Assembly (NCBI GenBank): GCA_050245975.1
Contig: JBFWWW010000047.1
Location: forward strand, 1-22,280
DNA length: 22,280 nt
DNA from: JBFWWW01 sp050245975
GTDB lineage: Bacteria; Pseudomonadota; Alphaproteobacteria; Rhizobiales; Hyphomicrobiaceae
Reading direction: 5' to 3'
Made by a program: the position numbers and the translations under genes. Shown one piece after another: positions 18,941 to 22,280 of this stretch. Positions within the stretch are counted from its first letter, which is position 1. Each line of letters opens with the position of its first letter. Below the pieces are notes generated by a model, which saw only the letters and a program-made list of their open reading frames with translations, searched no databases and was not told the origin of the DNA.

Positions 18941-20185
18941 TCAGGCCGGCGGCGGGCCGAACACCAGCACGGCGTTGAGGCCGCCGAAGGCGAAGGAGTT
19001 GGACATGGCGTAGGTCACCGGCTTCTTGCGGCCGACGTTGGGCACGTAGTCCAGGTCGCACTCCGGGTCGGCCTCGTCGAGACCGATGGTGGGCGGGACC
19101 CAGCCGTTCTGCATCGCCTTCACGCAGGCCACGGCCTCGATGCCGCCGCCGGCACCCAGCGGGTGACCGTGCATCGACTTGGTCGAGGAGATGGCCAGGT
19201 TCTTGGCGTGCGCGCCGAACACCTTCTTGATGGCGTTCGTCTCGTTGCGGTCGTTGATGGTCGTGGCGGTGCCGTGCGCGTTGACGTAGTCGATCTGCGC
19301 GGGCGACAGCGCGGCGTCCTCGAGCGCGAGGCGCATGGCCTCGCTCGGCCCGTCGATGTCCGGGTTGACCATGTCCTTGCTGTCGGACGTCATGCCGAAG
19401 CCGGCGATCTCGGCGAGGATGGTGGCGCCGCGCGCCTTGGCATGCTCGTAGGATTCCAGCACCAGCACGCCCGCGCCGTCGGCCAGCACCGTGCCGTTGC
19501 GCTTCTTGGCGAACGGGAAGCAGCCTTCGGGCGAGAGGACGTGCATCGCCTGCCAGGCCTTCATCACGCCGTAGTTGATGACGCTCTCGGAGGCGCCGAC
19601 GACGGCGATGTCGACGAGGCCGTGGCGGATGTAGTCGCGACCGACGCCGACGGCGTGCGCGGCCGTCGAGCAGGCCGAGCAGGTGGCGAACGTCGGACCC
19701 TTGACGCCGAACTCGATGCCGATGTGGGAGGCGGCCGAGGAGCCGATGATGCGCAGCAGCGTCAGCGGGTGGGTGGCGCGCTTGTTGAGGATGAAGAGGT
19801 CGCGGTAGGCCGTCTCCAGCGTGACGAAGCCGCCGGCGCCCGAGCCGATGATGCAGGCCGTGCGCTGGGCGTTGGGAAACGGCACCTCGAGGCCCGACTG
19901 CCTGACGGCCTCGTCGGCGGCGGCGGCCGCGAACCACGAGTAGCGGTCGGCGTGCAGGATGATCTTGTCGCGGCGGAAGTGCTTGAGGCGCGCGCGGTGA
20001 TCGAAGCCCTTGATCTGGGCCGCGATGAGAATCTTCAGGTCGTCGAGGGGGAAGCCTTCGAGCGGCCCGACGCCGGACTTGCCCTCCTGCATCCCGGCCC
20101 AGAACTCGTCAACAGTGTGTCCGATCGGCGTCACGGCCCCGAGGCCTGTGACGACGACGCGGCGCGCTTCGCCAGCCTTTGTCAT
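18941..20185 (-). CDS. Beta-ketoacyl-ACP synthase (KAS II / NodE-like)
   Basis: The enzyme condenses malonyl-ACP with an acyl chain in fatty acid elongation. The 414-residue product is full length. The start MTKAGEARRVVVTGLGAVTP is typical of the FabF group. The Cys-His-His triad is intact: C172 in ATCSACSTAAHA, H304 in YVNAHGTATTIND, H341 in STKSMHGHPLGAGGG, with K336 in the same loop. The C-terminal SNSFAFGGLNAVLVFG is also standard. It sits 85 nt after a dedicated acyl carrier protein and not in a fabD/fabG cluster, which suggests a specialised chain, as in rhizobial nodFE or the very-long-chain lipid A pathway. Which product it makes cannot be read from the sequence; nothing indicates symbiosis. 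The gene is followed by the cyclophilin-like gene. Confidence 0.93.
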   Translation of the reverse strand: MTKAGEARRVVVTGLGAVTPIGHTVDEFWAGMQEGKSGVGPLEGFPLDDLKILIAAQIKGFDHRARLKHFRRDKIILHADRYSWFAAAAADEAVRQSGLEVPFPNAQRTACIIGSGAGGFVTLETAYRDLFILNKRATHPLTLLRIIGSSAASHIGIEFGVKGPTFATCSACSTAAHAVGVGRDYIRHGLVDIAVVGASESVINYGVMKAWQAMHVLSPEGCFPFAKKRNGTVLADGAGVLVLESYEHAKARGATILAEIAGFGMTSDSKDMVNPDIDGPSEAMRLALEDAALSPAQIDYVNAHGTATTINDRNETNAIKKVFGAHAKNLAISSTKSMHGHPLGAGGGIEAVACVKAMQNGWVPPTIGLDEADPECDLDYVPNVGRKKPVTYAMSNSFAFGGLNAVLVFGPPPA

Positions 20186-20270
20186 CTAGTGGTGTATCCG
20201 TTTCTCCGGCGGCGCGGGAGGCTGCCAAAACGCCGTCCCTGCCGAGCCTTCGACGGGCGTCAATGCCCCG

Positions 20271-20540
20271 TCAGGCCTTCGCGGCCGCGGCTCCGGAGCT
20301 CGCGATGAGGGCCTTGACCCGATCGACGACGGAGCCGACGGTCTTGAAGTCAGCCGCCTCTTCGTTTGCGTTGTAAGGGATTTCGATGCCGAACGAATCC
20401 TCGATGTCGAAGACGATCATCGCCAGATCGAGGGATTCGATCTTGAGATCCGTCAGCGCCGTGTCGAGACCGATGTCGTCCCGTGGCTCTTTCATGTGCT
20501 TTTTGAGGATCTCGACGATCTTCGTTGCTACTTCGTCCAT
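20271..20540 (-). CDS. Acyl carrier protein (specialised)
   Basis: The start is the ATG at 20540 (MDEVATKIVEILKKHMKEPR), with GGGAGAG 6 nt upstream, giving 89 residues; a longer frame to 20573 lacks a ribosome binding site. The phosphopantetheine attachment serine is S36 in TDLKIESLDLAMIVFDIEDS, where the usual Asp before the Ser is Glu (ESL instead of DSL). Helix II and the FGIEIPYNANEE segment resemble NodF-like and other accessory ACPs more than the primary AcpP. It ends with an Ala-rich tail (SSGAAAAKA). The 4'-phosphopantetheine arm carries the growing chain for the ketosynthase encoded next in the operon. Confidence 0.92.
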   Translation of the reverse strand: MDEVATKIVEILKKHMKEPRDDIGLDTALTDLKIESLDLAMIVFDIEDSFGIEIPYNANEEAADFKTVGSVVDRVKALIASSGAAAAKA

Positions 20541-20842
20541 CTCGCTCTCCCACCCTGCCTCCGGAGGAGGCATTCAGGGGCCCTTTGTTGCTTGGCGATG
20601 CTAGCTAGTTCGGTCCGTCCCAAACCGCAAGCTTAGGCGTCACATATACGTAAACGATATTCAAGTCCAGCGGACCCGATGCATACGACAAATGGCCGTG
20701 AAACCGGGTTCCGCGACCACGATCCGAGGCCGTCCGCGGCTGTGGGAGCGGGGCGTGCGGCATCTGGCCAGCCTTTGCCAATGCGTGTTCAATAGGCTCC
20801 CGAGCGCCCCGACAGGCGGGGCCGGATGGAGCAGAGCCACGC
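20541..20842. promoter_or_regulatory. Divergent intergenic region between ACP and fatty acid-CoA ligase genes
   Basis: These 302 bp hold no convincing gene. Positions 20595-20690 are clearly AT-richer than the rest (for example ACATATACGTAAACGATATT at 20643-20662), and probably contain the promoters for both directions. I could not pair -35 and -10 boxes with confidence. The part 20691-20842 is ordinary GC-rich leader DNA. Confidence 0.4.
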
Positions 20843-22280
20843 ATGACGGATGGACCGGCCGCCGCACCGCAGCCCCCCGCCGACGCGAGCTATCCGTGGC
20901 TCAAATCCTATCCCCGCGACGTCGCATGGCGCCAGACGCTCAGGATCGGCCCCGTGCCGGGCCTGCTGGACGAGGCGGCCCGGCGTCATGGCGCCAGGCC
21001 CTGCACGCAGTTCCTCGGACGCACCCTCACCTACGCGGACATCGGCAATGCCGTCAGCGAGACGGCCGCGGGGCTGCAGACGCTCGGCGTGCGCAAGGGC
21101 GTGAAGGTGGGGCTGTTCCTGCCCAACACGCCGACCTTCATCATCTACTACTTCGCGGTCCTGAAGGCCGGCGGAACCGTCGTTAACTACAATCCGCTCT
21201 ACACCCTCGAGGAGCTGACCTTCCAGGTGCGCGACAGCGACACCGAGCTGATGGTGACCCTCGACCTCGCGGTGCTGTTCGACAAGGTCGAGGCGCTGAT
21301 CGCGGCGGGAACGCTCAAGCGCGCCATCGTCGCCTCCTTCCCGGCCCTGCTGCCGTCGGCCAAGTCCGTGTTGTACCGCCTCATCAAGGCGTCGACGCTG
21401 GCGCACCCGCAACGCTCGGCCGTCGCCGCCAAGGTCATCGCCGACGCCGACGTGCGCCAGGCCAGGGCCGCCCCCGCCCCCGTGAGCATCGACCCGGAGA
21501 CCGACGTGGCGGTGCTGCAGTACACCGGCGGCACCACCGGCACGCCGAAAGGGGCCATGCTCACCCATGCCAACGTCGTGGCCAACGTGCGCCAGGGCGC
21601 GGCCTGGGCGACGACGCTGGAGGACGGCAAGGAACGGGTGCTGGCCGTGCTGCCGTTCTTCCACGTCTTCGCCATGACGGCTGTGATGAACTTCGGCATC
21701 GCCTCGGGCGCGGAGCTGGTGCTGATGCCGCGCTTCGTGCTGGCCGACGCGCTGAAGCTGATCGACAGGGCGCGGCCCACCGTCATGCCCGGCGTGCCGA
21801 CGCTGTTCGCCGCGCTGATGACGGCGCCGAAGCTCAAGAGCTTCGATCTGACGTCGCTGAAATTCTGCCTCTCGGGCGGCGCGCCGCTGCCGCTCGAGAT
21901 CAAGCAGCGCTTCGAGGCCATGACGGGGTGCAGCCTGGTGGAGGGCTACGGCCTGTCGGAAGCCTCTCCCAGCGTCACCTGCAATCCGCTGAAGGGGCCG
22001 GTCAAGGCCGGGTCGATCGGGCTGCCGCTGCCCGAGACGATCGTGTCGCTGCGCGACCTCGCCGATCCGACGCGCGAGGTGGCGCAGGGCGAGAAGGGCG
22101 AGCTGTGCGTCAAGGGCCCGCAGGTGATGAAGGGCTACTGGAAGAAGCCCGACGAGACGCGGGCGCAGTTCGTGGGCGACTTCCTGCGCACGGGCGACGT
22201 GGGCCGCATGGACGAGGACGGCTTCCTCTATATCGAGGACCGCATCAAGGACCTCATCATCTGCTCGGGCTACAACGTCT
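20843..22280 (+). CDS. Long-chain fatty acid-CoA ligase, N-terminal 479 codons (runs off right edge)
   Basis: The enzyme activates fatty acids to acyl-CoA through an acyl-AMP intermediate. The ATG at 20843 (MTDGPAAAPQPPADASYPWL) is preceded by GGAG 11 nt upstream. Conserved ANL-superfamily motifs are in order: the P-loop YTGGTTGTPKGAMLTHAN (from residue 227), LPFFHVFAM, LSGGAPLPLEI, VEGYGLSEASP, and near the edge RTGDVGRMDEDGFLYIEDRI followed by KDLIICSGYNV. The C-terminal domain with the catalytic lysine is outside the window. The set of motifs and the early PWLKSYP...VP segment fit FadD-type ligases rather than acetyl-CoA synthetase. It is divergent from the ACP/ketosynthase operon. Chain-length preference is unknown, and no signal or membrane segment is visible. 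Confidence 0.93.
   Translation, partial: MTDGPAAAPQPPADASYPWLKSYPRDVAWRQTLRIGPVPGLLDEAARRHGARPCTQFLGRTLTYADIGNAVSETAAGLQTLGVRKGVKVGLFLPNTPTFIIYYFAVLKAGGTVVNYNPLYTLEELTFQVRDSDTELMVTLDLAVLFDKVEALIAAGTLKRAIVASFPALLPSAKSVLYRLIKASTLAHPQRSAVAAKVIADADVRQARAAPAPVSIDPETDVAVLQYTGGTTGTPKGAMLTHANVVANVRQGAAWATTLEDGKERVLAVLPFFHVFAMTAVMNFGIASGAELVLMPRFVLADALKLIDRARPTVMPGVPTLFAALMTAPKLKSFDLTSLKFCLSGGAPLPLEIKQRFEAMTGCSLVEGYGLSEASPSVTCNPLKGPVKAGSIGLPLPETIVSLRDLADPTREVAQGEKGELCVKGPQVMKGYWKKPDETRAQFVGDFLRTGDVGRMDEDGFLYIEDRIKDLIICSGYNV

Overview
The window is high-GC DNA that reads as an alphaproteobacterium, most likely Hyphomicrobiales (Rhizobiales). The evidence is gene order (carA divergent from a GatB/YqeY gene, then dnaG and rpoD; carB followed by greA), a DnaG that has lost its zinc ligands, an RpoD of alphaproteobacterial type, and a NodF/NodE-like acyl carrier protein and ketosynthase pair. 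The genus cannot be decided from what is visible.

Left part (1-8476), all on the minus strand. In transcription order: carA; a ChaN-like haem-binding protein overlapping carA by 4 nt; an AT-richer XRE-type regulator that looks like a later insertion; carB with a good intrinsic terminator behind it; greA; and the first 379 codons of a secreted S8 (subtilisin-like) peptidase with a poly-Q tract, running off the left edge. CarA and CarB together make carbamoyl phosphate for arginine and pyrimidines.

Middle (8661-16794), mostly on the plus strand. GatB/YqeY protein, a block of palindromic repeats, dnaG and rpoD (replication priming and the housekeeping sigma factor), a doubtful small minus-strand ORF, a YaiI-type UPF0178 protein, and a second copy of the palindromic repeat. 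Then follows a tightly packed set: small membrane protein, small beta-rich protein and nucleoside 2-deoxyribosyltransferase, with another membrane protein and a 59-residue basic protein downstream.

Right part (16836-22280). A SIMPL-domain periplasmic protein (minus), a tRNA with anticodon CAT, then the most unusual region. A small GIY-YIG nuclease gene is preceded by three tandem 88-bp units. Each unit looks like an internally deleted copy of that gene (its leader, start codon and first codons joined to its 3' palindrome). The whole block lies between two 55-bp direct repeats that contain the palindrome. This resembles an autonomous element with non-autonomous derivatives and is the best candidate here for something undescribed. 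Beyond it are a minus-strand lipid operon (ACP, ketoacyl-ACP synthase, cyclophilin-like protein) and, divergently, a long-chain fatty acid-CoA ligase cut by the right edge.
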